Source: Ensifer canadensis (GTDB taxonomy: Bacteria; Pseudomonadota; Alphaproteobacteria; Rhizobiales; Rhizobiaceae). Taken from it: 64,000 nucleotides of DNA. Under the pieces are notes generated by a model. The model ran no database searches and was not told the origin of the DNA. It was given only the letters and a program-made list of their open reading frames with translations. The DNA is taken from assembly GCF_017488845.2 (NCBI RefSeq), contig NZ_CP083371.1, positions 992,001 through 1,056,000 on the forward strand, in the 5' to 3' direction. This document shows, piece after piece, positions 44,710 through 54,274 of this stretch. The position numbers and the translations under genes were made by a program. Position 1 is the stretch's first letter. Each line of letters opens with the position of its first letter.

Positions 44710-45825
44710 TCAGGTCCTTTGCTGTGGCGAGTAGTCGGAGCGACGGCCGGTATCCGGGCGCGCGTTGGCTTGGGAGGAGCCGGTGCGGCTGCCGGTCAGG
44801 ACGGCGGTGAGGCCCGGTGCCAGGCGCTTGGCAAGCCCATGCGCGGCAACGAGAATGGCGATCGTGATGAACGGGATCGTGAAATAGAACAGGCGATAGT
44901 CGGCGATCTCGGTGCGATTCCAGACCATCCAGGAAACGATGAGCAGGGGGTAATGGGCACAGAAGATCCAGAAGCTGAGGCCACCGGTACGCGCCAGGCG
45001 TTCGCCGAGCCGGGTGCGCACGAGAAGCGCTGAAACGGCCCAGGATCCGACGATTCCGGAAAGTGCTGTCAGGCTGCGCAGCATATCGACCCAGACCGGG
45101 AACTCCGGACCCGTCTGGTAAAGAACGATCGAGAGCGCGACAGCGGCGGCGAGGAAAACGGCGGTGATCGATCGGGCATAGGGGTCGAGCAGCTTGGTAT
45201 CGATGCGATGCAGGCTCAGATAGATACCGGTGCAGAAGCCGAAAAGGATAGATTTCTTCAGGAAGATGCCATTCGGCAGTGGAAGCACGGCGAAGGCGAG
45301 CAGAATGCCAAGCGTTTGCAGCGGATAGCGCTTGATCAGCCAGGCCAACAATGGCGAGAGCAGGATGCATAGCAGCAGATCGCGCAGAAAGTAGAGTGGA
45401 ACGTTGATCGGCAGCGCCTCAAGCGCGAAAGCAAGGCTCAGCCATTCGCGTGGCGTGGCATTGACCACATCGGGAAGGTAGCCGAAGCCAATATTCTTGA
45501 GCTGCGCCACATAGACGAGTGCGAGAAACGCGAGGTTCCACAGAAGGAAGGGAAGCAGCACCGTGCGCGCCTTGGTCCGAAGCGTCTTCTTATAATCGAA
45601 CGTATCCAGACCGCGTCGGAACATGAGATAGCCCGAGATCGCGCTGAGGCAGGGAACGCCGACGCGAAACAGGCTGTCGCCCAAAAACACGCGCAGCCAG
45701 TCCAGAAACCCATAGGTTCCCAGGAACGGGCTGGTTTGCGGATCATGCGGCACATGTACGAAGACGATGCCCGAGATCAGCACGATGCGCATCAAATTGA
45801 TCCGCGAGGAAATGTTCGCGTCCAT
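44710..45825 (-). CDS. exoH: ExoH, succinoglycan succinyltransferase (acyltransferase 3)
   Basis: The membrane protein of about 371 residues has roughly ten hydrophobic helices and the acyltransferase-3 marks: RIVLISGIVFVHVPHD with the catalytic-type His, VGVPCLSAISGYLMF and WIFCAHYPLLIV. ExoH adds succinyl groups, needed for plant invasion in S. meliloti. GTG 45843 is an alternative start, but it overlaps its own SD; ATG 45825 or GTG 45831 fit better. It heads the exoHKLAMONP unit. Confidence 0.9.
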   Translation of the reverse strand: MDANISSRINLMRIVLISGIVFVHVPHDPQTSPFLGTYGFLDWLRVFLGDSLFRVGVPCLSAISGYLMFRRGLDTFDYKKTLRTKARTVLLPFLLWNLAFLALVYVAQLKNIGFGYLPDVVNATPREWLSLAFALEALPINVPLYFLRDLLLCILLSPLLAWLIKRYPLQTLGILLAFAVLPLPNGIFLKKSILFGFCTGIYLSLHRIDTKLLDPYARSITAVFLAAAVALSIVLYQTGPEFPVWVDMLRSLTALSGIVGSWAVSALLVRTRLGERLARTGGLSFWIFCAHYPLLIVSWMVWNRTEIADYRLFYFTIPFITIAILVAAHGLAKRLAPGLTAVLTGSRTGSSQANARPDTGRRSDYSPQQRT

Positions 45826-45843
45826 AGCCACGATATCCGTCAC

Positions 45844-46235
45844 TCCTATCTGCCAGCGTCATTTTCGGCGCCGTTTCAACAGAGCAGACTAGAGCCCGCA
45901 TCGAATAAACTAGGGCAGGGGCGTGGATAAAAATATGGCGCTGCAACAAAAGAATCAGCCATGATTTGTTGCAATGCAGCATTCGCCACATTTCGAGTTA
46001 GCGGCAAAACAACAGGGAATCGACCCCTTCAATCCTTAAAAGCGCACGTATTGTCGCATGTTGCGGAATATGCTCATATTCTCATGAACTAAAGTCTGTG
46101 ATTGAACGAACGCCGATTAATTGCGATCAAAAATTGCAGATTTTTTTCGTTGATCATTGTCAAATCGGAGTTTTTTTGCTGCCGGCGGCGCGAATTGCGG
46201 CGAGTGTAAGGCAGGGCCGAGCTCGCCATTTACGA
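45844..46235. other. AT-rich intergenic region where exoI would be expected
   Basis: In S. meliloti the gene exoI (nuclease-like, not essential) lies between exoH and exoT. Here the gap has only about 390 bases, AT-rich, with T-runs near 46140 and 46170, and no frame resembling ExoI. It probably holds the promoter for exoH and the end of the exoT transcript. Confidence 0.5.
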
Positions 46236-47720
46236 TCATTCCGCAGGTTCTGGCGAAACACCCACCGCGCCGCGCTGGCGGATCATCCGATGTAGTTTCA
46301 CCAGCAACTGCCGCTCGGTCAGAACCATCAGAATGAGATAGATGAGACCGCCGATGGCAGCCCCGATCAGCACCTGCAAGATGGCGTTGGGAACCAGGGG
46401 GCCGAATCGCTCGAGCAGAAAACGCACGGCAAGCGCCATGGCAAAGGCCGCAAACATCGGCCGCGTTGAGACGAAGAAGCCTCTCACGAACGGCATATGG
46501 TCGGCCCGGAAGACCACCCATGAATATCCGACCAGCGTCAGAACGTTGACGATGCAAAGCGCGATCATCGCGTCGATCAGTGAGCCGTTGATGGCCCCAT
46601 AGGCGACCGCGCCGGTGGTGATGACAGCTCGGATCACAGCCCACCAGAACAGGACGGCGCCCTGGCCGATGCCTTTGAGATAGGGCACGTAGGTGCTGCA
46701 GGGGGTCAGGATGCCCTTGGACAAAGCCAGAAGGCCGAGAACGGGCCAGGCCGCCGCCCATTGGCTGCCGAAGAGGACGAGCATCGCTGGTTCGGCGAGC
46801 GCCCACAGCCCGAACATCATCGGAGCAAGCAACACCGTGGTGACCTGCGTGCTTAGCATCAACGCCTGCGACCGGCGCTCGCGATCCTCGCCCATATGGC
46901 TGAAGGCGGGGAAAAGCACACCCATGACAGCCGAAAGCACGATCTGGTTTGGAATGCTGGAGAACCGGTTGGCGGCGGAATAGGCGCCGGCATCGGAAAG
47001 ACCGAGATAGCGGGAGATCACCACCATTGGCGACTGGAAGGTAATGAAATTGGCGATTTCGGAGCCCATCATGCCGAGACTGAAGCGGCTTAATATCCAT
47101 ACGCGCCGAAACGAGAAGACCAGCCTCGGTACGTAGCCGGAGACGGCATAAAGCCCGAAAAGGCGGATCAACGCCGATACGAAGAGCTGCCCGAGGAGCG
47201 ACCACACGCCGAAACCGGCGAGCGCCATGGCGACGGCGACGAGAGCGCCGAGCGTTTCCGAAATCATGCTCCAAGCGGCATCCTTGCTGAAATTCATGCG
47301 CCGGGCCAGGAGCGCATAAGCGACATCGCCGCCGAGCTGAAGCGGAATGAGCAGGCTCATGATCTTCAATAGGTAGGCAGCTTCCGGCGCCCCCAGCAGC
47401 GTTGCGAGCGGTGCGGCAAAGACAAAAAGCCCAAGCGCCATTGCCATTGAAATCGCCAGATTCGCCCAGAATGCGGAATGGACAAGGTCCATTTCCTCGT
47501 CGCGCTGAATGATCAGCGCGGAGGCCAGACCGGCGCCGCCGATCATTGCCAGAAACTGCACGACGGTGAGTGCGACAGCGACTGTTCCGAACTCTTCAGG
47601 CGTCAGGATGCGCGCAAGAATAGGCACGGTGACAAATTTCAGCCCGAATGTGCCTGTCTTTGAGAGCACGCTCCAGCCGACGTTACGGGTGACGGATTTG
47701 GCATTGACGGTTGAGGGCAT
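46236..47720 (-). CDS. exoT: ExoT, lipid-linked oligosaccharide flippase (Wzx/MATE-like)
   Basis: From ATG 47720 the protein has 494 residues, exactly the S. meliloti length as I recall it. It has 12 or more hydrophobic helices and the polysaccharide-synthase pattern SVTRNVGWSVLSKTGTFGLKF, then ILTPEEFGTVAVALTVVQF. It moves the finished octasaccharide-lipid across the inner membrane. It is divergent from exoW, with a shared 124-base promoter region. Confidence 0.92.
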   Translation of the reverse strand: MPSTVNAKSVTRNVGWSVLSKTGTFGLKFVTVPILARILTPEEFGTVAVALTVVQFLAMIGGAGLASALIIQRDEEMDLVHSAFWANLAISMAMALGLFVFAAPLATLLGAPEAAYLLKIMSLLIPLQLGGDVAYALLARRMNFSKDAAWSMISETLGALVAVAMALAGFGVWSLLGQLFVSALIRLFGLYAVSGYVPRLVFSFRRVWILSRFSLGMMGSEIANFITFQSPMVVISRYLGLSDAGAYSAANRFSSIPNQIVLSAVMGVLFPAFSHMGEDRERRSQALMLSTQVTTVLLAPMMFGLWALAEPAMLVLFGSQWAAAWPVLGLLALSKGILTPCSTYVPYLKGIGQGAVLFWWAVIRAVITTGAVAYGAINGSLIDAMIALCIVNVLTLVGYSWVVFRADHMPFVRGFFVSTRPMFAAFAMALAVRFLLERFGPLVPNAILQVLIGAAIGGLIYLILMVLTERQLLVKLHRMIRQRGAVGVSPEPAE

Positions 47721-47844
47721 GGCGAACATCCCGTGAGCCCTTTGAAAGAATGAGTGACAAAGGACAAGCGAAAGACATACGGCCGCGACCCAGTGGGAGG
47801 AGACCACGCAAGACTCTTTGTAGAGAAGCCTCAGGGGCGAAAAG

Positions 47845-48810
47845 ATGGCAAAGCTGACGATTATTATACCTTACTACCAGAAGGAGCCGGGCATCCTTCG
47901 GCGGGCGCTTTCGTCCGTCTTCGCCCAGACATTTCAGGACTTCCATGTTTTGGTCGTCGACGATCAATCTCCTTATCCTGTTGATGAGGAGCTGGCGCCG
48001 CTCAGCGAAAACATGCGCGAGCGCATCACCATCGTGCGCCAACCCAACCAGGGACCGGGCGGCGCACGCAACACCGGGCTCGACCATGTTCCTGAGGATT
48101 CGGAGTTCGTGGCATTCCTTGATTCCGACGACGTCTGGACGCCGGATCACCTCAGAAATGCCTATCAAAGCCTGACGCGATTCGATGCCGATTGTTATTG
48201 GGCGTCGATAACGGGAGGCGATGCATTCTACTACCATTTTGGCGTCGCCGATCTCCTGAAGAGCGATACCTGCATCCGGCTGCAGGAGAGCCCGCTGGTC
48301 GTGGAAATCCCCGATCTATCCAACGTCATGCTGCGGAATTGGAGCTTTCTGCACCTTTCCTGCATGGTGATCGGGCGCTCGCTGTTCGAAACGATCCGCT
48401 TCGATGCCGCACTCCGGCTGGCAGCCGAGGACGTGCTGTTCTTCTGCGATTGCGTGCTGTCGGCGCGACGTGTGGTCCTTTGCGATGCCGCGGGTGCGGA
48501 ACGCGGCGAGGGCATCAACATCTTCCATTCGATCGACAACGATTCGCCGGAATTTCTGCAGCAGCAGTTCAACACTTTCGTGGCGCTTGAAACGCTTGAG
48601 GGCCGCTTTTCGCGCCGGCCGCAGGAAATCGCCTCGATCCGCTCCTTTCAGCATACGGCCCGCCGTCAGGCATTGTGGAGTCAGGCTCGGCGCCTGCGTC
48701 GCAGGAAGGTGCCACAGTTCAGGCTGCTTGCCCGCTGGGTATGGCGCGATCCGAAATTATTGCAAAGCGCCCTTGAACTGGCCGTCGGCAAACTGTCACC
48801 GCAACGCTGA
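47845..48810 (+). CDS. exoW: ExoW, succinoglycan glucosyltransferase (GT2)
   Basis: The 321-residue protein has LTIIIPYYQKEPGILRRAL, VLVVDDQSPYP, GPGGARNTGLDHV and FVAFLDSDDVWTPDHL with the metal motif. ExoW adds the sixth glucose (beta-1,3) in S. meliloti. GGGGCG precedes the ATG. It is followed by exoV in the same direction, after a small hairpin. Confidence 0.9.
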   Translation: MAKLTIIIPYYQKEPGILRRALSSVFAQTFQDFHVLVVDDQSPYPVDEELAPLSENMRERITIVRQPNQGPGGARNTGLDHVPEDSEFVAFLDSDDVWTPDHLRNAYQSLTRFDADCYWASITGGDAFYYHFGVADLLKSDTCIRLQESPLVVEIPDLSNVMLRNWSFLHLSCMVIGRSLFETIRFDAALRLAAEDVLFFCDCVLSARRVVLCDAAGAERGEGINIFHSIDNDSPEFLQQQFNTFVALETLEGRFSRRPQEIASIRSFQHTARRQALWSQARRLRRRKVPQFRLLARWVWRDPKLLQSALELAVGKLSPQR

Positions 48811-48846
48811 TCACGAAGACAGCATCCCTCAGGAGGGAGAAAGACC

Positions 48847-48860
48847 CGCCGCTTGCGGCG
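48847..48860 (+). terminator. Small hairpin between exoW and exoV
   Basis: CGCCGC-TT-GCGGCG is followed after 10 bases by TTTTTATTT. It is a weak terminator candidate in the 85-base gap and may reduce read-through into exoV. Confidence 0.4.
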
Positions 48861-48895
48861 CCGGACACATTTTTATTTGAGAGAAGGGACCGCTT

Positions 48896-49846
48896 ATGAA
48901 GCCCTATTACTGGGAATCACATCACGGAAATTTTGGAGACGACCTCAATCTTTGGCTCTGGGATTTCCTCTTGCCTGGTTTCCGCGACAGCCATGACGAC
49001 ATTCTGCTCGTCGGCGTCGGTACGGTGCTCAATCGAGCGTTATTACCCGACGGCATGCGAAAATTGGTGCTTGGCAGCGGCTTTGGCTATGGCACGCTTC
49101 CGGATATGCGCGATGCGGCGGAATGGGACATTCGTTGTGTGCGCGGCCCGCTGACGGCCGAAAAGGTCGGTATCGAACACGAACGCGGCATTGTTGACCC
49201 GGCGGTGATGGTCGCCGAGATGCCGGAGTTCCAGAACTTGCCCAAGATCCACAAGCGTAGCTTCGTGCCCCATTGGGAGAGTGCGATTGCCGGCATGTGG
49301 CCGATGACCTGCGGCACGGTCGGCCTGCACTACATCGACCCGCGTGGAGAGGCCGGAGCCGTGATCCGGGAGATCGCGCAGTCCGAGCTGATCGTGGCCG
49401 AATCGATGCACGGAGCGATTCTCGCGGACGCCTTTCGCGTTCCGTGGGTCGCGGTCTCGACTTCGAACAGCATCAACAGCTTCAAATGGAACGATTGGGC
49501 CCGGACGGTCGGGGTCACCTATCGCCCTCGCCATGTCCCGGTTTCAAGCCGGGCGGAAGCGATGATCAAGGGGACCCGGTTCTGGGGCATGGGTTTTGAT
49601 ATCGCCGAGACCTATGGTGAAGACCCGAACCGGCGGCAGATCGACGGAGACCTGGTCGTCGGAGCGACCCAGCCAAGGCAAACTTTCTTGCGTGGAGCGG
49701 CCAAGCAGCTTCTGGCGGCGCCGTCGACGTTGGCATTGTGGCAGGCAAGCAGAGCGCAGCCGCAATTGAGCGAAGACCGCGTCCTGGCCGAACGCAAGGC
49801 ACGCTTCCGCGACGTACTCGATACAGTTCGTCGCGATTATCTCTAA
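48896..49846 (+). CDS. exoV: ExoV, succinoglycan pyruvyltransferase
   Basis: The 316-residue protein (the family length in S. meliloti as I recall it) starts MKPYYWESHHGNFGDDLNLW, the conserved NFGDDLN of polysaccharide pyruvyl transferases. It continues with VLGSGFGYG, CVRGPLTAEKVGI and LIVAESMHGAILADAF, where the SMHGA region binds the donor. It puts pyruvate on the terminal glucose, which is needed before polymerisation. It ends convergent to exoU. Confidence 0.93.
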   Translation: MKPYYWESHHGNFGDDLNLWLWDFLLPGFRDSHDDILLVGVGTVLNRALLPDGMRKLVLGSGFGYGTLPDMRDAAEWDIRCVRGPLTAEKVGIEHERGIVDPAVMVAEMPEFQNLPKIHKRSFVPHWESAIAGMWPMTCGTVGLHYIDPRGEAGAVIREIAQSELIVAESMHGAILADAFRVPWVAVSTSNSINSFKWNDWARTVGVTYRPRHVPVSSRAEAMIKGTRFWGMGFDIAETYGEDPNRRQIDGDLVVGATQPRQTFLRGAAKQLLAAPSTLALWQASRAQPQLSEDRVLAERKARFRDVLDTVRRDYL

Positions 49847-49860
49847 GGGCTGAGATCAAG

Positions 49861-49884
49861 CGGCGCCCCGAGCGGGCGCCGTTT
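49861..49884. terminator. Terminator between exoV and exoU (convergent)
   Basis: CGGCGCCC-CGAGC-GGGCGCCG is a perfect 8-bp stem with a 5-base loop, followed by TTT on the plus strand. It lies 15 bases after exoV and 7 bases from the exoU stop, so it can serve both genes. Confidence 0.7.
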
Positions 49885-49890
49885 AGCCTA

Positions 49891-50913
49891 TCATTGGCTC
49901 AACTCAGCGGAAGCTGGGAGCAGGTAGCGCAGCCGCCCCGAGCCGCCGAGTCCCACCGGGGCATCCGGCTTGCCCGGTCGCATACGTTCGGTCTTATCGG
50001 CAAAGATCCCACCGGCGACTGCCGGAACGGCCCCCGGCTTGCCGAGCAGGTAGGTGACGGCAGCCATTGGGCCGCCCTCGCTCTTCAGGTCGAGAAAGCG
50101 CCGATGTTCGTAACGTCCCCGGATATGGCGTTCATGCCGGCGGATCACGGCCGTCGCTTCTGCACTCAATTGATTGTCGGCGAGGATGGCACGGTCGGCC
50201 TCATAAAGGCGCTTCAGGTCTTCGGTGCGGTGACTACCGCTGAGCGAATTGCCACGCACGATCGCCGCATAGCCGCAGCTGTGGATGATCTTGTAGCGTG
50301 CACCCTTGGCAAGCGCCCGCAGATAGAGGTCGTAGTCTTCCCCGAGGCGGAGGGTCTCGTTGTAAGCGAGTTGATGGCTGGACAGAAACGCACGCCGCAT
50401 GAGGGGTTTGAGAAAACCGATCTCGCCACGCCTGACACCGCGGCGCGAGATATTGCCTTCGACGAAGCCGGTGAGATCGAGAAGGCGCGGCTCCGGTTGG
50501 AACCGGCCCACGTCGGCCGCTGCGCTGGCGGCAGCCGTCTCGTCCATGAAGGCGATGTTGTCGGCGACAAAATCCCAATCCGAAACCCCAAGAAGCTGGG
50601 CCAGCCTGCCGGGCAGAAAGAAGTCGTCGGCATCGAGGATGGCGAGGATAGGCGAGCGGCTGATCGAGATCGCGTGGTTTCGTGCTGCAGCCGGCCCCCT
50701 GTTTTTTTCAAAGCGCACGATGTTCAATCGCCCGGTGTCATCGGCAGCGGACAGGGCGGCTGATGCGGTCGTGTCGGTGGAGCCGTCGTCGATGACGATG
50801 ACCTCGGCCGTTTCCGGCTCGGCCAGAGCCGAAGCGACGGCCCTTGCGATCGTTTCGGCGGCATTTTTTGCGGCGATGATGACACAAACGTCCATCGTTG
50901 CAGCTGCGGTCAT
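49891..50913 (-). CDS. exoU: ExoU, succinoglycan glucosyltransferase (GT2)
   Basis: The 340-residue protein starts at ATG 50913, with GGAGG 5 bases upstream. It has MDVCVIIAAKNAAETIARAV, VIVIDDGSTDTT, GPAAARNHAI and PILAILDADDFFLPGRL with the metal motif, and LRLGEDYDLYLRAL. ExoU adds the fifth glucose (beta-1,6). It resembles exoO of the same cluster, so the two may be old duplicates (inference). Confidence 0.9.
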   Translation of the reverse strand: MTAAATMDVCVIIAAKNAAETIARAVASALAEPETAEVIVIDDGSTDTTASAALSAADDTGRLNIVRFEKNRGPAAARNHAISISRSPILAILDADDFFLPGRLAQLLGVSDWDFVADNIAFMDETAAASAAADVGRFQPEPRLLDLTGFVEGNISRRGVRRGEIGFLKPLMRRAFLSSHQLAYNETLRLGEDYDLYLRALAKGARYKIIHSCGYAAIVRGNSLSGSHRTEDLKRLYEADRAILADNQLSAEATAVIRRHERHIRGRYEHRRFLDLKSEGGPMAAVTYLLGKPGAVPAVAGGIFADKTERMRPGKPDAPVGLGGSGRLRYLLPASAELSQ

Positions 50914-51065
50914 TGTGGCCTCCAGCGTTACGTCGGGCATGGCCGGCATTGGTTTTACTCGCCGGCCCGCCGCACGATGCAACGGGATCATGTCGCAACC
51001 GCGTCAAAACGTTGACATTTTTGTTGTAGGCATCGCGGGCGGCGAGGGGAGCTCCCCACCGTGCC

Positions 51066-51350
51066 CTACGGGTTGAAGTGACCCGGCCTGTTCAAACGCC
51101 CCGGCGAAACCTTACCCGCCTGTTTTTCATCGGTCGTTGCGCGTGCGTTCTCGGCCGCCTGCCTGTCGCGCTCGCGGGCCTTCTGCCAGACGAGAAAAAC
51201 GACAGCCAGAAAATACCCGACCTGCATCAAGACGGCGCAAATCAAGGTTTGAAAAAGGGTCGAGGTAAGCGAACCGTTCAGCAGATAGGTGACGATGGCA
51301 AAGACCGCCAAAGCGCCAATCATGCTCGCAAAGACGCGTGGTGCGAACAT
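51066..51350 (-). CDS. exoX: ExoX, small membrane inhibitor of succinoglycan synthesis
   Basis: The 94-residue protein has two hydrophobic helices (FASMIGALAVFAIVTYLL and TLICAVLMQVGYFLAVVFLV) and a polar, charged C-terminus. Size, topology and position between exoU and exoY match ExoX of S. meliloti (98 residues). There the exoX/exoY dosage ratio sets the amount of polymer, probably by inhibiting ExoY. It is divergent from exoY across a long control region. Confidence 0.88.
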   Translation of the reverse strand: MFAPRVFASMIGALAVFAIVTYLLNGSLTSTLFQTLICAVLMQVGYFLAVVFLVWQKARERDRQAAENARATTDEKQAGKVSPGRLNRPGHFNP

Positions 51351-52134
51351 CGCGCTACCTTGCCTTCGGGGCTGTTGTTGGTGTCTCCATATGAGCTAAG
51401 GCCCTTCCCACCACAGAGGTTCAATATATTGGCGGTTATCCCTCGGTTCAACCGACAATAACCGCAGATGCAATATAAGCCGCTATAGCCCCTAAAATGT
51501 TTATGTCGCCTTTAGAACAGGCCGCCTCCAATCAAATTCCGTTGATTGCACGGCGTGGGGCGGATGCAAGGAATCAGTTTGCGGCCGGCCATATCGAGGT
51601 TGGTTGGGGGTTTAACGGGGCGAAATGTGTCGCTCGATATTCCACCCTCCGTGGGTTTCGCCCTGTTTCGCTCGTCTCGAAGTTGGCCTCGCTCTCACTT
51701 TGTTATCAACTTTTGTTACAAGATTCGCGTTTGTGAAGGTTTTGTGCGTGCAGTGCAAAAGAATGCTGCGCCGCAAAAAGCGCCCGTGAATTTGACGGAT
51801 TTCAATTTACAGAGCGGGAAAATCTTCTGATGCAAGACGAAAGCAAACATCACTAGTTCAAGGTAAGGCCAATTTTTTCATGAGTAAATTCGGTTTGCCC
51901 GCGAACTACATCGAAATCGACTGGAAGCCACTTGGCTCGCCATGAATAGATGATCTTCGGTCCCGAAGAAATATTACATATTCGCGATCGATGATATACG
52001 TCCGCGAACCGCGGGCACGGCACCGGCCATCATTTCGCCTTTAAAAACCAAATTCTAACCATACACTCATTCTTGGATACGAGTGCGCCCCCACAGGGGA
52101 CCGACCAATCGCCAACGTAAATGGAGTCTTCTCT
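51351..52134. promoter_or_regulatory. Long exoX-exoY control region
   Basis: The 784-base gap has no convincing gene and contains AT-rich islands (for example 51690-51850 and 51950-52060). A nested dyad lies at 51433-51466, on the exoX side. In S. meliloti the corresponding region carries promoters and regulator sites for exoX and exoYFQ (MucR and others). A further palindrome, GGGGAGCTCCCC at 51046-51057, lies just beyond the exoX stop. Confidence 0.6.
51433..51466. promoter_or_regulatory. Nested inverted repeat upstream of exoX
   Basis: The outer arms GCGGTTAT and ATAACCGC (51433-51440, 51459-51466) enclose an inner dyad TCGGTT-C-AACCGA (51444-51456). Both are perfect and share nearly the same centre. 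It lies 83-116 bases before the exoX start and is a strong candidate operator or RNA hairpin. Confidence 0.55.
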
Positions 52135-52815
52135 ATGAAGTCTGCGACTCGATCGGCCAATTCGCCGTTTTTCAGTACCGCAGAGTCGGGAGCATTTCGT
52201 CCGGTAGGAGGAATATCGAAGCGTGGCTTTGATATTTTCACCGCTTCACTGGCTCTCGTCTTTCTCAGTCCGCTCTTCCTGCTCTTGATGATGCTCGTCA
52301 AGTTTTCCGATGGTGGATCCGTTTTTTACGGTCACCGCCGTATCGGCCATAACGGCCGTGCATTCCGCTGCCTGAAATTCCGCACGATGCGGGCAGACGG
52401 AGATCGGCTCTTGCAGGACTATCTCCGCAACAATCCGGGCGCCTACGAGGAATGGCGTGCGACGCGCAAGCTTCAGGACGACCCGCGCGTGACCATTGTC
52501 GGCAGCGTTCTGCGCAAACTCAGCCTCGACGAGTTGCCGCAGCTGATCAACATCATCCGTGGTGAGATGAGCATCGTCGGCCCGCGCCCTGTCGTGGAAG
52601 ACGAACTCGAACTCTACGACGCCGCAGCCGTGTTCTATCTGCAGTCTCGCCCGGGTCTTACCGGCCTGTGGCAGATCAGCGGCAGGAATGACGTTTCCTA
52701 TGCCGCCCGCGTCGCCTTCGACACGCACTATGTACAGAACTGGTCGCTGATCCGCGACTTCTTCATCGTCGTCAAGACGATCCCCGCAGTCTGCTTTTCT
52801 CGCGGCAGCTACTGA
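52135..52815 (+). CDS. exoY: ExoY, undecaprenyl-phosphate galactose phosphotransferase
   Basis: The 226-residue protein belongs to the bacterial sugar transferases. It has [28 protein letters not shown] (membrane hairpin), [37 protein letters not shown], and [19 protein letters not shown]. It starts the repeat unit by placing galactose-1-phosphate on the lipid carrier. Its length equals that of S. meliloti ExoY as I recall it. GGAG lies upstream; exoF follows after 75 bases. Confidence 0.96.
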   Translation: MKSATRSANSPFFSTAESGAFRPVGGISKRGFDIFTASLALVFLSPLFLLLMMLVKFSDGGSVFYGHRRIGHNGRAFRCLKFRTMRADGDRLLQDYLRNNPGAYEEWRATRKLQDDPRVTIVGSVLRKLSLDELPQLINIIRGEMSIVGPRPVVEDELELYDAAAVFYLQSRPGLTGLWQISGRNDVSYAARVAFDTHYVQNWSLIRDFFIVVKTIPAVCFSRGSY

Positions 52816-52890
52816 CAAACGCTGCGCCACGGAGCCTGACGACCTCGTCGTCGGACGCCGGCGCGCGCGACCAGCAACCGGGAAACCGTA

Positions 52891-54162
52891 ATGAAACATC
52901 AAATTGCCAAGGGGAGATCGCGTATCTCCCTCCGAAAGCCGTATTCTCTGAAGGTCGCCATGCTGGCGGCCATAACTGTGTTCGGCACCTTGCCTGTCCA
53001 TGCCGACGAGTACCATCTCGGAGTCATGGACAAGTTGAAGATCCGCGTGGCCGAATGGCAGACCGCAGAAGGTGCTGTGCGCGACTGGTCGGTGGTCAGC
53101 GGCGAATACACCGTTGGTGCCTCCGGCATGGTCTCCATCCCCTTCATCGGCGATCTGCCGGCGGCGGGCAAAACGACCAACGAGATGAGCGAGGCGATCG
53201 GCCTCAAGATGCAGACGCTGTTCGGCCTGCGTGATCGGCCTTCGGCGTCGGTCGAGCTCGCGCAGTATCGTCCGGTCTATCTTTCCGGAGAAATCCAGAA
53301 GCCCGGTGAGTACCCTTACGTGCCGAACCTGACGGTCCTCAAGGCCGTCAGCCTTGGCGGCGGGTTGAGACGTTCGGAAAGCGGACAGCGCTTCGCACGC
53401 GACTACATCAACGCACGCGGAGATTCGAGCGTGCAGGTCTCCGAACGCAACCGGTTGCTTATCCGGCGCGCGCGCCTGCAGGCGGAGATCGCCGGCAAGG
53501 AAAAGATCGAATTGCCGAAGGACTTGAAGGACGCGCCTGACGTCGCCGGCTTGCTTGAAAGCGAGACTGCATTGATGGTTTCGCGCGACAAAAGGCAGAA
53601 ACGCCAGCTGGCGTCGCTGGCCGATCTCAAGTCTCTGCTCGAAAGCGAAATCCAGGCACTGGCGAAAAAGTCAGAAACGCAGAACCGTCAATTGGATCTC
53701 GTGATCGAGGACCGGGACAAGATCGAGGGGCTTGCCGAAAAGGGGCTGGCGCTGAGCGCGCGCAAGCTCGCGCTGGAACAGCGCGTGGCGGAGCTGCAGT
53801 CAGCTGTTCTGGATATCGACACGGCGTCTCTGAAGGCAAAGCAGGATGTCAGCAAGGCCACCCAGGACGATACCAACCTGCGCAACGATTGGGATGCCCA
53901 GCTTGCCCAGGACCTGCAGAACACCGAAGCTGAGCTCGATACGCTGTCCATCAAACTTGGCACCAGTCGCGACCTCATGACCGAGGCGCTGCTGCAATCG
54001 GCCGAGGCGGCACAGTCCAAGGACGACATGTCGGACGCTGTCATCAGCTATTCGATCGTCCGTGAAAAGGATGGCAAGGCGCAACAGATTGCCGCTGACG
54101 AGAACACGCCGGTGCTGCCGGGCGACGTGATCAAGGTCGAAGCCAATCTGGCGATGCGCTAG
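52891..54162 (+). CDS. exoF: ExoF, polysaccharide export protein with initiation role
   Basis: The 423-residue protein has an export signal ending PVHADE (about residue 40), then the Poly_export domain (YHLGVMDKLKIRVAEW, then GMVSIPFIGDLPAAGKT) and a SLBB-like region (PVYLSGEIQKPGEYPYVPNLTVL). Long coiled coils follow (from about 250). ExoF is needed, with ExoY, for adding the first sugar, and probably forms an outer-membrane or periplasmic part of the export path. Confidence 0.93.
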   Translation: MKHQIAKGRSRISLRKPYSLKVAMLAAITVFGTLPVHADEYHLGVMDKLKIRVAEWQTAEGAVRDWSVVSGEYTVGASGMVSIPFIGDLPAAGKTTNEMSEAIGLKMQTLFGLRDRPSASVELAQYRPVYLSGEIQKPGEYPYVPNLTVLKAVSLGGGLRRSESGQRFARDYINARGDSSVQVSERNRLLIRRARLQAEIAGKEKIELPKDLKDAPDVAGLLESETALMVSRDKRQKRQLASLADLKSLLESEIQALAKKSETQNRQLDLVIEDRDKIEGLAEKGLALSARKLALEQRVAELQSAVLDIDTASLKAKQDVSKATQDDTNLRNDWDAQLAQDLQNTEAELDTLSIKLGTSRDLMTEALLQSAEAAQSKDDMSDAVISYSIVREKDGKAQQIAADENTPVLPGDVIKVEANLAMR

Positions 54163-54263
54163 AGCCTTTCCAAGGAAAAGTGCGAAGCGGTTTTCCGTCA
54201 GGAAATGCCTGGAAATAAAGAGATGGAGCGTTTCTGTGACTCTGTTTAACCCGGCTACGCTCT
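54161..54263 (+). repeat. Rhizobial-type intergenic repeat, copy 2
   Basis: The element begins at the exoF stop and has blocks AGAGCCTTTCCAAGG, AGTGCGAAGCGGTTTTCCGT, AAAGAGATGGAGCGTTTC and ACGCTCT. It corresponds to copy 1 (36201-36292) in the reverse orientation. The ends are complementary (AGAGC/GCTCT), so the transcript could fold between exoF and exoQ. Confidence 0.75.
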
Positions 54264-54274
54264 AAGGAATCGTG

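Noticed and set aside
43925..45370. Long minus-strand extension upstream of exoK
   Set aside because: It runs antiframe through exoH; ExoK has its own start and signal peptide at 44707.
45743..46295. Frames in the exoH-exoT gap as candidates for exoI
   Set aside because: None shows a signal peptide or nuclease-like pattern; lengths and composition look random.
51497..51830. Two overlapping frames in the exoX-exoY gap
   Set aside because: No ribosome binding sites and no recognisable protein features; treated as control region.
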